Below are positions 45,090-54,379 of a DNA stretch of 64,000 nt, piece after piece (position 1 is the stretch's first letter; each line of letters starts with the position of its first letter). Origin of the DNA: Paraburkholderia sabiae (GTDB taxonomy: Bacteria > Pseudomonadota > Gammaproteobacteria > Burkholderiales > Burkholderiaceae); contig NZ_CP125295.1 in NCBI RefSeq assembly GCF_030412785.1, positions 3,658,001-3,722,000 on the forward strand. Direction: 5' to 3'. The translations under genes were made by a program, and so were the position numbers. Under the pieces are notes generated by a model. The model had not been told where the DNA came from. It saw only the letters and a program-made list of their open reading frames with translations, and did not search any database.

Positions 45090-46022
45090 TTATGCCTGAA
45101 CGTTTCGTGCGCGCACCGTGCGCGTGTACGACGCGATCATCGTCGCGAGTTCCTGCGCGGCAGGCGTGAGCGGCGCGGCGGCGCGCTGCAATACGCAGAC
45201 GTCCTGTGCGGCGACGCGTTCGCGCACGTCGATCGCGGTCAGCACGCGCGCGAACGGCCCGCGCTTCGTCACGACAGCCGCTTCGAGCGACAGACAATCC
45301 GACTCGCTCACCAGATGCAGCGACTCGAACAGCCCTTCGACCGTCGACACGATGCGCGGCGGCGCAAGACGATGGCTCTTGAACAGATCGTTGAGACGAT
45401 GCGCGTGCGGGTCGTCGGTGAGATTCGGCGAGCGCGTCGCGATCCACGAGCAGTCCGCGAGTTCGGCCAGCGACTTCGCATGCGCCATCGGATGTCCGCG
45501 CCTGCATACGACGACGGGATCGGACGGATATAGCTTCGTGACGAAGAGATCGGTCGTGTCCGTGTGCTTCGAGACGAGCGCGACGGCGAAATCGAGCGTG
45601 CCTTCGCGGATCCACTGAATCATCATCCGCGACGTGCCCGTGCGCATATGCACGTCGACGCGCGGAAAGCGCTCGCGAAACTCCGTCAGCACGGGCGCGC
45701 CGGCGTCGATCAGCGGCTCGGTCGTCATGCCGAACGTGACCTGTCCCGTGTATTCGCCGCGCAGTTGCTGCGCTTCGTGTTCGGCGCGCGCGCATTCGCC
45801 GAGGATCGTCGCCGCACGTTGCAGCATGCGCTGCCCGAGCGCGGTGAGCGCGATGCCGCGATTCGTGCGCGTGAAAAGCGTCGCGCCGAGCATCGCCTCG
45901 AGATTCTGCAATTGCTGCGTGACGCCGCTTTGCGCGATGCCGAGTGCCCGCGACGCGGCGCGGATACTGCCGTGCTCGGCGACGGCGGTGAAGACGCGGA
46001 GTTGTGAAATGGTCAGGGCCAT
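45090..46022 (-). CDS. LysR-family transcriptional regulator
   Basis: A 310-residue regulator with an N-terminal winged HTH (LTISQLRVFTAVAEHGSIRAASRALGIAQSGVTQQLQNLEAMLG) and an effector-binding domain (about 90-300). It is divergent from the amino-acid binding protein and deacylase genes, which are its likely targets. The start at 46022 (ATG) is preferred to an in-frame TTG two codons upstream. The sequence resembles CysB/GcvA-type organisation without a specific match. Confidence 0.88.
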   Translation of the reverse strand: MALTISQLRVFTAVAEHGSIRAASRALGIAQSGVTQQLQNLEAMLGATLFTRTNRGIALTALGQRMLQRAATILGECARAEHEAQQLRGEYTGQVTFGMTTEPLIDAGAPVLTEFRERFPRVDVHMRTGTSRMMIQWIREGTLDFAVALVSKHTDTTDLFVTKLYPSDPVVVCRRGHPMAHAKSLAELADCSWIATRSPNLTDDPHAHRLNDLFKSHRLAPPRIVSTVEGLFESLHLVSESDCLSLEAAVVTKRGPFARVLTAIDVRERVAAQDVCVLQRAAAPLTPAAQELATMIASYTRTVRARNVQA

Positions 46023-46159
46023 CGTCAAGGGCGGCGCGCGGGCGGGTGATCTGGAAAAGTGATCATGATAGACAGATTTGCACTTTTTTGGATCACTAGC
46101 GCATCGTAGGATCAGTCGGGAATGCTCCTGTCACAGCCGACCAATTGAGCCCGTTAGCC

Positions 46160-46933
46160 ATGAAGACTCCGCTGATCCTTCTCCTTGCCGCCTTGGGTTT
46201 TGCCAGCCACGGCGCGTTCGCGCGCAACACCGATACGGTTCGTCTAGGCATCGACCCGACTTATCCGCCGATGGATGCGAAATCGCCCGATGGCAGTCTC
46301 AAAGGCTTCGACGTCGATCTCGGCAATGAAATCTGCAAGCGCATTCACGCGCGCTGCGAGTGGGTCGAGCTGGAGTTCTCCGGGATGATTCCGGCGCTTC
46401 AGGCGCGCAAGATCGACGCGATCATGTCGTCGATGGCGATTACCGCGAAGCGCGAGCAGCAGATTCTGTTTTCGTCGAAGCTGTTTCAGTTCAAGTCGCG
46501 GCTCGTCGCAAAACAGGGCTCGGGGCTGAACGGCAGCGCGCCTGCAACGCTTGCCGGCAAGCAGATCGGCGTACAGACGGGCACGCAGTTCGAGTCGTTC
46601 GCACAGTCGCACTGGGCGCCCGCAGGCGTGCATGTGGTCGCGTACAAAGGCCAGGACGAAGTGTTCAGCGATCTGGTCAACGGACGCCTGGACGGCGCGC
46701 TGCTCGGTACGGTCGAAGCCGACTACGGCTTCCTGCGCACGCCGCAAGGCAAGGGCTATTCGTTCGTCGGCGAGCCGCTCGACATGGGCGATCGCGGCGT
46801 GGGCATCGGTCTGCGCAAGGACGAAGCCGCATTGCAGACGTCGATCAATACGGCTATCGCCTCGATGCGCAAAGACGGCACCTACGCGCAGATCGCGCAC
46901 AAATATTTCGACTTCGATCCGTACGGTAACTGA
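46160..46933 (+). CDS. Amino-acid ABC transporter substrate-binding protein (ArgT/HisJ-like)
   Basis: A 257-residue periplasmic binding protein. The signal peptide ends GAFA/RNTDTVRLGIDPTYPPMD. Family signatures are KGFDVDLGNEICKRIHARCEWVE and AIMSSMAITAKREQQILFS, which fit lysine/arginine/ornithine/histidine binders. No permease or ATPase gene is adjacent. The next gene, 50 bp downstream, encodes an AstE/AspA-type deacylase, so the ligand may be an acylated amino acid; that is inference. Confidence 0.87.
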   Translation: MKTPLILLLAALGFASHGAFARNTDTVRLGIDPTYPPMDAKSPDGSLKGFDVDLGNEICKRIHARCEWVELEFSGMIPALQARKIDAIMSSMAITAKREQQILFSSKLFQFKSRLVAKQGSGLNGSAPATLAGKQIGVQTGTQFESFAQSHWAPAGVHVVAYKGQDEVFSDLVNGRLDGALLGTVEADYGFLRTPQGKGYSFVGEPLDMGDRGVGIGLRKDEAALQTSINTAIASMRKDGTYAQIAHKYFDFDPYGN

Positions 46934-46983
46934 TTGGCTTGTCTGATCGCGTTACCCATTCGAACGTTATCCAGAAGAGTCAC

Positions 46984-48099
46984 ATGAACAGGCAATCGAT
47001 TCCGCTTCTCTCGCCCGCCGTCGGCACGTCACGCGAACTCGTCGCGTTTCATTTCGGCCCGCAAAACAGCGGACAAAAGATTTATATCCAGGCGTCGCTG
47101 CACGCCGACGAAACGCCCGCAATGCTGACCACGGTGCTGCTCAAGCGGCGTCTCGTCGAACTCGAAGCGCAAGGCTTGCTGAAAGCCGAAATCGTGCTCG
47201 TGCCTGTGGCGAATCCCGTCGGCCTCGCGCAGAACGTGCTGGGCCAGTTCCTCGGGCGCTTCGAGGCGGCAAGCGGCAAGAACTTCAACCGGCATTTCAT
47301 GCAGTTCACGCGGCTGCTGGATCGCGCGAAAGATCGGCTCGGTTCCGACGCGCACGAAAACCGCAATCTGATCCGCGAGCTTGTGCGCGAACAGATCGAT
47401 GCGCAAAAGCCGCTCACCGAATACGAGTCGCTGCAACTGGCGTTGCTGAAGCTGTCGCATGACGCCGACGTCGTGATCGATCTGCATTGTTCGCTCGAAG
47501 CCGTGATGCATGTGTATACCAGCGAAGCGGGCTGGCCGGAAGTCGAGCCGCTCGCGCGCTATCTGCGCTCGGAAGCATCGTTGCTCGCGACGGATTCGGG
47601 CGGCCAGGCGTTCGACGAAACGCATAGCCTGTTGTGGTGGCACCTCCAGCAGAACATGCCCGCAGGCAAGCCGGTGCCGACGGGCACGGTTGCCGTGACG
47701 ATCGAATGTCGCGGACAGCGTGATGTTTCGTATGAAGTCGCGCAGCAGGATGCCGATGCGCTCACCGACTATCTGACCTATCGCAAGGCGATCGAGGGCA
47801 GCGCGAAGCCGCTGCCGGAACTGCCGACGCCTGCCACGCCGCTCGCGGGCAGCGAGCAGTTCTATGCGCCTGTCAGCGGCATCCTCGTGCATCGCGTGAA
47901 GATCGGCGACTGGATTCGCGCCGGCGATGCGTTGTTCGACATCATCGATCCGTTGACGGACGAAACGACGACGATCACGAGCAACACGGAAGGCGTGCTT
48001 TATATGCGGCGCGCGATTCGTTTCGTGACGGCGGGTGCGCCGCTGGGCCGCGTGACGGGCAATAAGCCGATTCGTACTGGCGTGTTGCTGGGCGCGTGA
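46984..48099 (+). CDS. Succinylglutamate desuccinylase/aspartoacylase-family deacylase
   Basis: A 371-residue zinc hydrolase of the AstE/AspA group. Zinc ligands lie in ASLHADETP (His, Glu) and VIDLHCS (His), and ECRGQRDVSYE carries the likely catalytic Glu. The C-terminal 80 residues form a lipoyl-like beta-barrel (FYAPVSGILVHRVKIGDWI). Members remove acyl groups from N-acyl amino acids. It is likely in an operon with the binding-protein gene. Confidence 0.88.
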   Translation: MNRQSIPLLSPAVGTSRELVAFHFGPQNSGQKIYIQASLHADETPAMLTTVLLKRRLVELEAQGLLKAEIVLVPVANPVGLAQNVLGQFLGRFEAASGKNFNRHFMQFTRLLDRAKDRLGSDAHENRNLIRELVREQIDAQKPLTEYESLQLALLKLSHDADVVIDLHCSLEAVMHVYTSEAGWPEVEPLARYLRSEASLLATDSGGQAFDETHSLLWWHLQQNMPAGKPVPTGTVAVTIECRGQRDVSYEVAQQDADALTDYLTYRKAIEGSAKPLPELPTPATPLAGSEQFYAPVSGILVHRVKIGDWIRAGDALFDIIDPLTDETTTITSNTEGVLYMRRAIRFVTAGAPLGRVTGNKPIRTGVLLGA

Positions 48100-48128
48100 A
48101 GTGGCGTTCGCCGGGGCCGGGGCGGCGA

Positions 48129-48144
48129 GTTTGCGCGCATAAAC
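48129..48144. promoter_or_regulatory. Outlying parS-like site
   Basis: GTTTGCGCGCATAAAC keeps both outer arms and the GCGCATAAA half, with one change in the left arm. It is about 45 kb from parAB. Confidence 0.6.
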
Positions 48145-48174
48145 TCTGCGGACGGCCGCCGCTCAAGCATGCCG

Positions 48175-48190
48175 GTTTAGGCGCATAAAC
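48175..48190. promoter_or_regulatory. Outlying parS-like site
   Basis: GTTTAGGCGCATAAAC has one changed base (G for T) in the left arm. Its partner lies 46 bp upstream. Confidence 0.6.
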
Positions 48191-48249
48191 TCACCGAGCC
48201 CAGCGGCGCGACGCAAACCCGCCGTCGCGCCGCAAATCTTCTCGCTACA

Positions 48250-49068
48250 TCAAGCCACGTTGAAACGAGCCGCCGGAGTGCTGCGCGACAGGTTCGGTCC
48301 GAGCGCCGTACGCGCCGATTCGAACGACTGCCAGTCGGCGTAATCGGGCAGCGACGGAATCGTCGCGAGTTCGCCTTGATCGAAGCCGACCAGCGACGCA
48401 TCCACCATCTCTTCCGCGTCCATCACGATGCCGCGCTCTTCGACCATTGCGATCGGCACGCCCGCTGCGTCCCAGAACTCGGTGCGCGTCGCGCCCGGCA
48501 GCACGGCTTGCACTTTCACGCCCTTGCTCGCCAGTTCGTGATGCAGCGATTGCGTGAATGCGAGCACGAATGCCTTCGTGCCGCCGTACACGCCGTTCAG
48601 CAGTTCCGGCGCGATCGCCACGATCGACGCGATGTTGACGATGCTTCCGCCACCGCGCGCGACGAATCCCGGCGCGATCGCATACGTGAGCCGCGTCAGC
48701 GCGACCACGTTCAGCTTGATCATCGATTCCATCTTGTCGACGTTCGAATCCAGCAACGGCGCACCTGCGCCGACGCCCGCGTTGTTCACCAGCATCGTGA
48801 TGCTCGCGTCGGTGCGCAATACGTTTTCGACGCGGCGGATATCGGCATCGTCGTTCAGATCGGCGGCGACGATTTCCACCGAGCGGCCCGTTTCGTTCGA
48901 AATACGCGTCGCCAGTTGTTCGAGACGTGCGCGGTTGCGGGCAACGAGGATCAGATCGTAGCCACGGCGCGCGAGGCGGTCCGCGTAGATTGCACCGATG
49001 CCCGACGAGGCGCCCGTCACGACGGCCGTGCCGCGGTTCGCTGCTGCGGAATTGGAAGAGTTCGACAT
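48250..49068 (-). CDS. Short-chain dehydrogenase/reductase
   Basis: A 272-residue classical SDR. The cofactor motif is VVTGASSGIGAIYADRLARRG, NNAG is present (LVNNAGVG), and the catalytic Ser and YxxxK appear as NIASIVAIAPELLNGVYGGTKA. The substrate is unknown. The start at 49068 has AGGAG seven bases upstream. It is divergent from the GlxA-type regulator, which may control it. Confidence 0.92.
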   Translation of the reverse strand: MSNSSNSAAANRGTAVVTGASSGIGAIYADRLARRGYDLILVARNRARLEQLATRISNETGRSVEIVAADLNDDADIRRVENVLRTDASITMLVNNAGVGAGAPLLDSNVDKMESMIKLNVVALTRLTYAIAPGFVARGGGSIVNIASIVAIAPELLNGVYGGTKAFVLAFTQSLHHELASKGVKVQAVLPGATRTEFWDAAGVPIAMVEERGIVMDAEEMVDASLVGFDQGELATIPSLPDYADWQSFESARTALGPNLSRSTPAARFNVA

Positions 49069-49195
49069 ATTCACGCTCCTGAGATAAGTGGCGCAGGTGA
49101 CTTCCCGTCGTCTGCATGAACGTCAGATTAGGTGCATACTCACTTGGCCTCAATGTCATAGATGCCACTTTTTCGGACATCACAGGAGCCAGGCC

Positions 49196-50134
49196 ATGCT
49201 GCGCGTCGGAATCGTTCTGTTCCCGGGTTTTCAGGTGATGAATCTCGGCATGACGAGCGTGCTGGAGTTCGCGAACCGCGAGATGACCGAGCCGCTGTAC
49301 GACTTTGTGCTGCTGTCCGAGCATGGCGGCCCCGTGCCGTGCTCGTCCGGATTCGAGGTGTCGACGCAACCGTTCGACGACAGCCGCTTCGACACGATTC
49401 TGGTCGTCGGCGATAACGATCTGCTGCCGTCACCGCCATCGCTGATCGAATTCCTGAAGCGCGCGTCGCCGGAAGCGCGGCGTGTCGCGGCAGCCTGCAC
49501 GGGCGCGTTTCATCTGGCCGAGGCGGGTTTGCTCGACGGTCGCCGCGCGACGACGCACTGGTACTACGCCGCCGACATGCGCAAGCAGTATCCGCAGGTG
49601 AAAGTGGAAGAAGACCGCATCTTCATCATCGACAACGACGTGTGGACGTCGGCGGGCATGACGGCGTGCATCGATCTCGCGCTCGCGTTCGTCGAGAAGG
49701 ATGCGGGCGTCGAACTCGCGCGCCACGTCGCGCGCAAGCTCGTTGTCTATCACCGGCGCGCGGGCGGGCAATCGCAGTTTTCGGCGCTGCTCGAACTCGA
49801 GCCGAAATCCGATCGCATCCAGACGGCGCTGTCTTACGCGAGGCGCAATCTCAACACGCCGCTTTCCGTCGAGCAGCTCGCCGACGCCGCGCATCTGAGT
49901 CCGCGTCAGTTCACGCGCGCATTCAGGGAAGAAACGGGACAGACGCCCGCGAAGGCCGTCGAGCGGCTACGCGTTGAAGCCGCGCGGCTGATGCTCGAGA
50001 CGGGACGGCACGGTGTCGATGTCGTCGCACGCGACGTCGGCTTCGGTGATCGCGAGCGGATGCGCCGGGCTTTTTTACGTGCATTCGGCCAGCCGCCGCA
50101 AGCGGTGCAGCGGATGACGCGCGGTATCGAATGA
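49196..50134 (+). CDS. GlxA-type regulator (DJ-1/PfpI domain plus AraC HTH)
   Basis: A 312-residue regulator. The N-terminal DJ-1/PfpI-like domain (1-175) carries the nucleophile-elbow cysteine in AAACTGAFHLAEAGLLDG, and the C-terminal AraC domain has two HTHs (about 215-305, LSVEQLADAAHLSPRQFTRAFREETGQTP). It is similar to GlxA/CdhR/ArgR-type regulators. The start at 49196 has AGGAG upstream. A hairpin terminator (50148-50177) follows. The SDR gene is divergent. Confidence 0.9.
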   Translation: MLRVGIVLFPGFQVMNLGMTSVLEFANREMTEPLYDFVLLSEHGGPVPCSSGFEVSTQPFDDSRFDTILVVGDNDLLPSPPSLIEFLKRASPEARRVAAACTGAFHLAEAGLLDGRRATTHWYYAADMRKQYPQVKVEEDRIFIIDNDVWTSAGMTACIDLALAFVEKDAGVELARHVARKLVVYHRRAGGQSQFSALLELEPKSDRIQTALSYARRNLNTPLSVEQLADAAHLSPRQFTRAFREETGQTPAKAVERLRVEAARLMLETGRHGVDVVARDVGFGDRERMRRAFLRAFGQPPQAVQRMTRGIE

Positions 50135-50147
50135 AAGATTTAAAGCT

Positions 50148-50177
50148 TCGGTAAGGGTGTGTAATTTACCGATTTTC
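50148..50177 (+). terminator. Weak hairpin terminator of the GlxA-type gene
   Basis: TCGGTAA (50148-50154) pairs with TTACCGA (50166-50172), followed by a short T-run. Confidence 0.5.
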
Positions 50178-50385
50178 GTTGAGGAGCCCAGAACTAAAAG
50201 GCTTTCGAAAAGCGTCCAGGAAACGAATTAAATATTCATTAAAGATTTTCCGTGAGTGGTCCGTAATAGGACAGGTCTGGGACGCCGGCGCACCGCAATG
50301 GTCATTGCGTGAGTCGGGCAATTCTTCCCGATAACGCGGCGTCAAGGTCAGGCGCCCTCCAGAACCCCGAAGGAAAATCTCACAG

Positions 50386-51036
50386 ATGAAAAGGCTGTTG
50401 GTCACCCTTGCGGCGGGCTTCGCGCTGTCCGCGCCCGTCGTTCACGCTCACGAAATTTATGGTCAGGTCGGTACGGAAGGCGTCGGTATCGGCTTTTCTG
50501 AACCGCTCGGCACGCGCGACAACATCCGCGCCGAATTCAACGGCTTCGCGCTCTCGCACAACTTCAGCGCCGGCGGCCTGAACTACGATGGCAAGGCCAA
50601 GATCTATCACGGCGGCCTGTACCTCGACTTCTTCCCGGCGCCCGCCACGGTGCCGTTCCGCATCACGGCGGGCATGATCATCGGCGGCGACAACGTGTCG
50701 GGCGATGCGAACAGCCCGAGCGGCACTGTCGACATCAACGGCACCAGCTATGCGACGAACGGCGAGACCGTTCATGCGAAGGCGAAGTATCCGACCGTGC
50801 GTCCGTACATCGGCATCGGCTTTGGTCACACGCCCATCGCGCAGAAGGGCTTCTCGGCATTCTTCGATGCAGGCGTCACGTATGGACGCCCGGACGTGAC
50901 GCTTGACGTCCCCGCGGACATCGTCGCCGAAGCCGGACAGGCGAACGTCGACGCGGAACGCCAGGCGCTGCAGGACAAGGCCGACAAATGGCGCTGGTAT
51001 CCGATCGTGAAGGTCGGCGTGACGTATCGCTTCTGA
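50386..51036 (+). CDS. Outer-membrane protein, small beta-barrel
   Basis: A 216-residue exported protein. The signal peptide ends VVHA/HEIYGQVG. The mature part has alternating beta-strands (NIRAEFNGFALSHNFSAGGLNYDG, GGLYLDFFPAPATVPFRITAG) and ends in GVTYRF, an outer-membrane assembly signal. It resembles OmpW-like or generic Burkholderia outer-membrane proteins of unknown cargo. GAAGGAA precedes the start. A terminator follows. Confidence 0.8.
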   Translation: MKRLLVTLAAGFALSAPVVHAHEIYGQVGTEGVGIGFSEPLGTRDNIRAEFNGFALSHNFSAGGLNYDGKAKIYHGGLYLDFFPAPATVPFRITAGMIIGGDNVSGDANSPSGTVDINGTSYATNGETVHAKAKYPTVRPYIGIGFGHTPIAQKGFSAFFDAGVTYGRPDVTLDVPADIVAEAGQANVDAERQALQDKADKWRWYPIVKVGVTYRF

Positions 51037-51059
51037 TCGTTACGTAGTCGCAGACAGAA

Positions 51060-51094
51060 ACGGCTCGCCATTGGTCATGGCGAGCCGTTTTTTT
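51060..51094 (+). terminator. Rho-independent terminator
   Basis: ACGGCTCGCCAT (51060-51071) pairs with ATGGCGAGCCGT (51077-51088), followed by a T-run. Confidence 0.9.
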
Positions 51095-51107
51095 ATGTCG
51101 CGCGACC

Positions 51108-51695
51108 TCAGATGTTCAGCTTCGACACCTTGGTGCCCGACAGCGACACATCGCCCATCAGCCCCGAGTTCGTCATGACGATTGCTTCGACTGGCGCAGT
51201 GGCCGTCGACGTATCGATTGCACCATTGGCGCCGACCTTGATGAGCGCCACCGATGCATCGGCGCCTGCCGACCAGCCCTTCGCGTTCTGGAAGGTATCG
51301 AGCGCGTCCTGCGTCATGAAGAGGAAGATGACGGCCTTCGACTGCGCCCCCGCCGTGAGGCCGAACGATCCGGAGACCGTGCTGTAGTAGCCCGCCGTGG
51401 CGCCGCCGACGCGCAGCGAGCCTTCGCCGTACTGTCCACCGACGATGAAACCGACCTGCAGCACGGAAGGAAACACGAGCACGCCGCGCGCCTTGCCGAC
51501 CAGTTCGCGCGAACCCTGCACCGACGTATAGAGTTTCGCGAGCGCGCCATCGACGCTGGCATCGATCGACTGCCGTTTGGACATGTCCGTCGCGGCCGAT
51601 TCTCCGCTGCTCTTGGTCGTCGTGCAGCCCGACATCAGCAGACCGCCATATGCGAGTGCAGCAACACTTGCTGTCACGAAGTGTCTTCTTTGCAT
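51108..51695 (-). CDS. SYLF-domain (Ysc84-like) lipoprotein
   Basis: A 195-residue lipoprotein. The type II signal ends LLMSGC. The Ysc84/SYLF lipid-binding domain follows (GVLVFPSVLQVGFIVGGQYGEG, GYYSTVSGSFGLTAGAQSKAVIFLFMTQDALDTF). It probably binds phospholipids at the outer membrane and is common in Burkholderia, with unknown role. The start at 51695 follows GGAGAAC. Confidence 0.9.
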   Translation of the reverse strand: MQRRHFVTASVAALAYGGLLMSGCTTTKSSGESAATDMSKRQSIDASVDGALAKLYTSVQGSRELVGKARGVLVFPSVLQVGFIVGGQYGEGSLRVGGATAGYYSTVSGSFGLTAGAQSKAVIFLFMTQDALDTFQNAKGWSAGADASVALIKVGANGAIDTSTATAPVEAIVMTNSGLMGDVSLSGTKVSKLNI

Positions 51696-52029
51696 TGTCG
51701 TTCTCCGTCTGTGAAGCATTGGAAGGGAAATGCACGTTTGCACGCGTGATCTCGCGCAAGCGCAACAGCTACGCTTTCTCAACCAATATCAGAAACGTGT
51801 TGCGCTTGTGAAGTGCGGCGCCCAATTTGTTTTTGCGCGAAGCCGGCGCGGAACGCGGCTGCGGCATCGGATGACGCGAATGTGTCGCCGGGCGAAACGG
51901 CGCGCGGCATCGTTGCGAAGTGCGGCGTGAGTTCGCGGCGGCGAGTCGCGGCACATATAGCGCGTTTGCTCAGAACAAAAAAAGGCCGCATGCCCTTTCG
52001 AAGCATGCGGCCGAACACACTACAACGCA
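51696..52029. other. Intergenic region between the SYLF gene and motB
   Basis: About 334 bp. Apart from the motAB terminator at 51977-52012 it shows no gene or repeat; the open frames lack ribosome sites. Confidence 0.5.
51975..52012 (-). terminator. Rho-independent terminator of motAB
   Basis: GGCCGCATGC (51984-51993) pairs with GCATGCGGCC (52003-52012). An A-run at 51977-51983 becomes a T-run on the minus strand, so it ends the motAB transcript. Confidence 0.85.
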
Positions 52030-53013
52030 TCAATACGCGCTGCGCGTGCTTACCTTCATTTTCGACACCATGCCGGGGATCGCGTCGCTGGCGGGCAGCG
52101 CTTCGTCGATCGACGTGCGTCCGCCGTCGCGGAAGAACGCCTGCTCGGCGGCCTTGTTCAGCACGAGCACGCTGATGCGGCGGTTAGTCGGTTCGTCGGC
52201 GACGTTTGCGTTGAGCGGCAGCACGTCCGCGAGACCGCGCACCTGCAATAGCTTGTCTTCGCGCATGCCGCCCGCGACCAGCGCGCGCCGCGCCGCGTTC
52301 GCGCGTTCCGACGACAGCTCCCAGTTCGAATAGCCCGCCGGACCGTTCGCGTAGGTGACGGCGTCCGTGTGGCCCGCAATTGAAATGCGGTTGTCGACAT
52401 CGTTCAGCGCCGCGCCGATCTGCGTGAGAATCGACACCGCGTAGGTTTGCAGCTTCGCGCTGCCCGTGGCGAACATCGGACGCTTCAGCGAATCGACGAT
52501 CTCGATGCGCAGGCCTTCGTTCGTGATCGAGATGCGGATCTGATCCTTGAACGCCTTCAGCGCAGGCGTCTCTTCGATCAGCGCCGACAGCTTCGCTTTC
52601 AGCTGCTCGAGACCCGCGGTATCGTTGGGCGCCATCGTCGCCTGCGTGAGCGTCGGCCGTGCGGGTTCCTGCTGCGACTTCTTGCCGTCGCCGGGGCGCG
52701 TGTCGGAGATGTCGCGGCCGCCGCCCTGGATCACGTTCGGACGCGCAGCCGCCGTGCCTTCGTTGCCGCCGAGCAGACTCGACAGCGGCGTGTTGAAGTA
52801 ATCCTCGATGCCCTGCTTGTCGTACTTCGACGTCGAGCCGAGCAGCCACATCAGCAGGAAGAAGGCCATCATCGCGGTCACGAAGTCCGCGTAGGCGATC
52901 TTCCATGCGCCGCCGTGGTGCCCGCCGTGTCCGTCGCCTTTCTTCGAGCGACGAACTATCACGGGCGCGGCTTTCTCGCTCGCCTCTTCGCCACGGGGTC
53001 GTCTTTCGGCCAT
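52030..53013 (-). CDS. motB: Flagellar stator protein MotB
   Basis: A 327-residue stator subunit. A charged cytoplasmic N-terminus is followed by one transmembrane helix with the proton-carrying aspartate (YADFVTAMMAFFLLMWLLGS, Asp43), then a plug/linker and a C-terminal OmpA-like peptidoglycan-binding domain (GHTDAV, SNWELSSERANAARRALV, about 180-310). The gene follows motA by 27 bp. Confidence 0.95.
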   Translation of the reverse strand: MAERRPRGEEASEKAAPVIVRRSKKGDGHGGHHGGAWKIAYADFVTAMMAFFLLMWLLGSTSKYDKQGIEDYFNTPLSSLLGGNEGTAAARPNVIQGGGRDISDTRPGDGKKSQQEPARPTLTQATMAPNDTAGLEQLKAKLSALIEETPALKAFKDQIRISITNEGLRIEIVDSLKRPMFATGSAKLQTYAVSILTQIGAALNDVDNRISIAGHTDAVTYANGPAGYSNWELSSERANAARRALVAGGMREDKLLQVRGLADVLPLNANVADEPTNRRISVLVLNKAAEQAFFRDGGRTSIDEALPASDAIPGMVSKMKVSTRSAY

Positions 53014-53040
53014 GCCGTTCTCCTTCCTGGCTCGCTAACG

Positions 53041-53910
53041 TCAGGCCGACTTCGGCATCTTGGTGGCGCGCACGGCGTCGTCGAGCTCCTGGAAGCTCGG
53101 ACGGTCTGCCGTGAACAGCACCTTGCGGCCGAATTCGACGGCGACGGGCGGCGCGTAGCCGGACAGCGACGCGAGCAGCACAGCCTTCACGCACTGATAC
53201 GGCTTGGCTTCCGCGCGGCCCTTTGCATTGAGCAGATCGGCGACCGGGCCGATGAAGCCGTACGCGAGCAGAATGCCGAGGAACGTGCCGACCAGCGCGC
53301 CCGCGATCATCTCGCCGAGCACGGCAGGCGGCGCGCCGACGGAGCCCATCGTGTGCACGACGCCCATCACGGCCGCGACGATGCCGAATGCGGGCAGGCC
53401 GTCAGCCATCTTCTGGATCGCGTTCGCGGGCACCGACGACTCGGCATGATGCGTTTCCAGCTCTTCGTCCATCAGATCCTGCATTTCGAGCACGTTGACA
53501 TTGCCCGTCGACATCATCCGCAGATAATCGACGATGAAATCGAGCAGATGATGATCTTTCAGAACGTGCGAATACTTCTGGAACAGCGCGCTTTCTTCCG
53601 GCGCATTCACGTCGGCTTCGAGCGCCATCATGCCTTCCTTACGCGCTTTTTGAAGCAGCTCATAAAGCAGCGCAATCAGTTCCAGATAAATCTCTTTCGA
53701 ATACGCGCCGCCTTTGAAACATGCGGGCAAAGCCTTGATGGTTTTCTTCAGCACCGAAACGGGATTACTGACGACGAACGCGCCGATTGCCGCGCCGAAA
53801 ATGCACAGCAGTTCGAACGGCTGCACCAGCGCGGGCAAATGGCCGCCAACGCCAATAAAGCTCCCGATCACCGAGCCGATAACCAGCAGCCAACCAATAG
53901 CGACAAACAT
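53041..53910 (-). CDS. motA: Flagellar stator protein MotA
   Basis: A 289-residue inner-membrane proton-channel subunit with four transmembrane helices. MFVAIGWLLVIGSVIGSFIGVGGHLPAL is helix 1, and helices 3-4 surround LPAFGIVAAVMGVVHTMGSVGAPPAVLG. The cytoplasmic loop has the charged residues that contact FliG. The start at 53910 has GGAGAGAAG upstream. It is the first gene of motAB, under the sigma-28-type promoter at 54151-54177. Confidence 0.95.
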   Translation of the reverse strand: MFVAIGWLLVIGSVIGSFIGVGGHLPALVQPFELLCIFGAAIGAFVVSNPVSVLKKTIKALPACFKGGAYSKEIYLELIALLYELLQKARKEGMMALEADVNAPEESALFQKYSHVLKDHHLLDFIVDYLRMMSTGNVNVLEMQDLMDEELETHHAESSVPANAIQKMADGLPAFGIVAAVMGVVHTMGSVGAPPAVLGEMIAGALVGTFLGILLAYGFIGPVADLLNAKGRAEAKPYQCVKAVLLASLSGYAPPVAVEFGRKVLFTADRPSFQELDDAVRATKMPKSA

Positions 53911-54150
53911 GGACTTCTCTCCAATTTTGAGCACTTACGGCACGCGGATGAATCGGCAGGTTTTACTGCACGAATTGCGTACCGTTTTGTTAATTCCGTG
54001 AAGGTGGTAACGGCTGGAGAGACGCTGCGCTGAAGTGCGGGCAAAGCCCAATCAGGAAAATATTTTTATCGATTCGATTTCGATCGATGATTCGGACATT
54101 TTTACCCGCGATGTTTTTACCGGTATCGATTTAAACCAGATAATCGCTCG

Positions 54151-54177
54151 CGATCGGCAAAATCACTGAAATCTTTA
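54151..54177 (-). promoter_or_regulatory. Sigma-28 (FliA)-type promoter for motAB
   Basis: On the minus strand TAAAGATT and GCCGATCG are separated by exactly 11 bp. This matches the TAAAGTTT-N11-GCCGATAA consensus with one and two mismatches. It is about 240 bp upstream of motA, giving a long leader. Confidence 0.6.
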
Positions 54178-54260
54178 GCGTTTGGGGAAAATGAATGTGT
54201 CGGTTGTTTCTACGTCGACCGAACGTCGGGTAGGTCGTGCGGTGAGGCGATTGTTCGTCC

Positions 54261-54346
54261 AATCGACTCATGGTTTGAGGCGATTAGGTGCGCATTCGAC
54301 TCAGAGTCGGATACACTGTCATTCGACTCATCGTATGAGTCGAATG
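54261..54346. promoter_or_regulatory. Three evenly spaced palindromic operators before fic
   Basis: Site 1 is AATCGACTCA against TGAGGCGATT (54261-54285), site 2 is ATTCGACTC-A-GAGTCGGAT (54294-54312), and site 3 is the perfect CATTCGACTCAT-CGT-ATGAGTCGAATG (54320-54346). Centres are 54273, 54303 and 54333, exactly 30 bp apart, so all face one side of the helix. An extra half-site TGAGGCGATT starts at 54243. Because the adjacent protein has its own winged helix, autorepression is likely. Confidence 0.75.
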
Positions 54347-54379
54347 ATCCCACAAACGCCTCAACGCGCCTTCAACACC

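Larger units (their letters stand above)
53911..54379. other. Divergent regulatory region, motAB / fic
   Basis: A 469-bp gap. The motA side is AT-rich and holds the sigma-28-like promoter. The fic side holds three palindromic operators centred at 54273, 54303 and 54333. No gene is visible. Confidence 0.6.
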
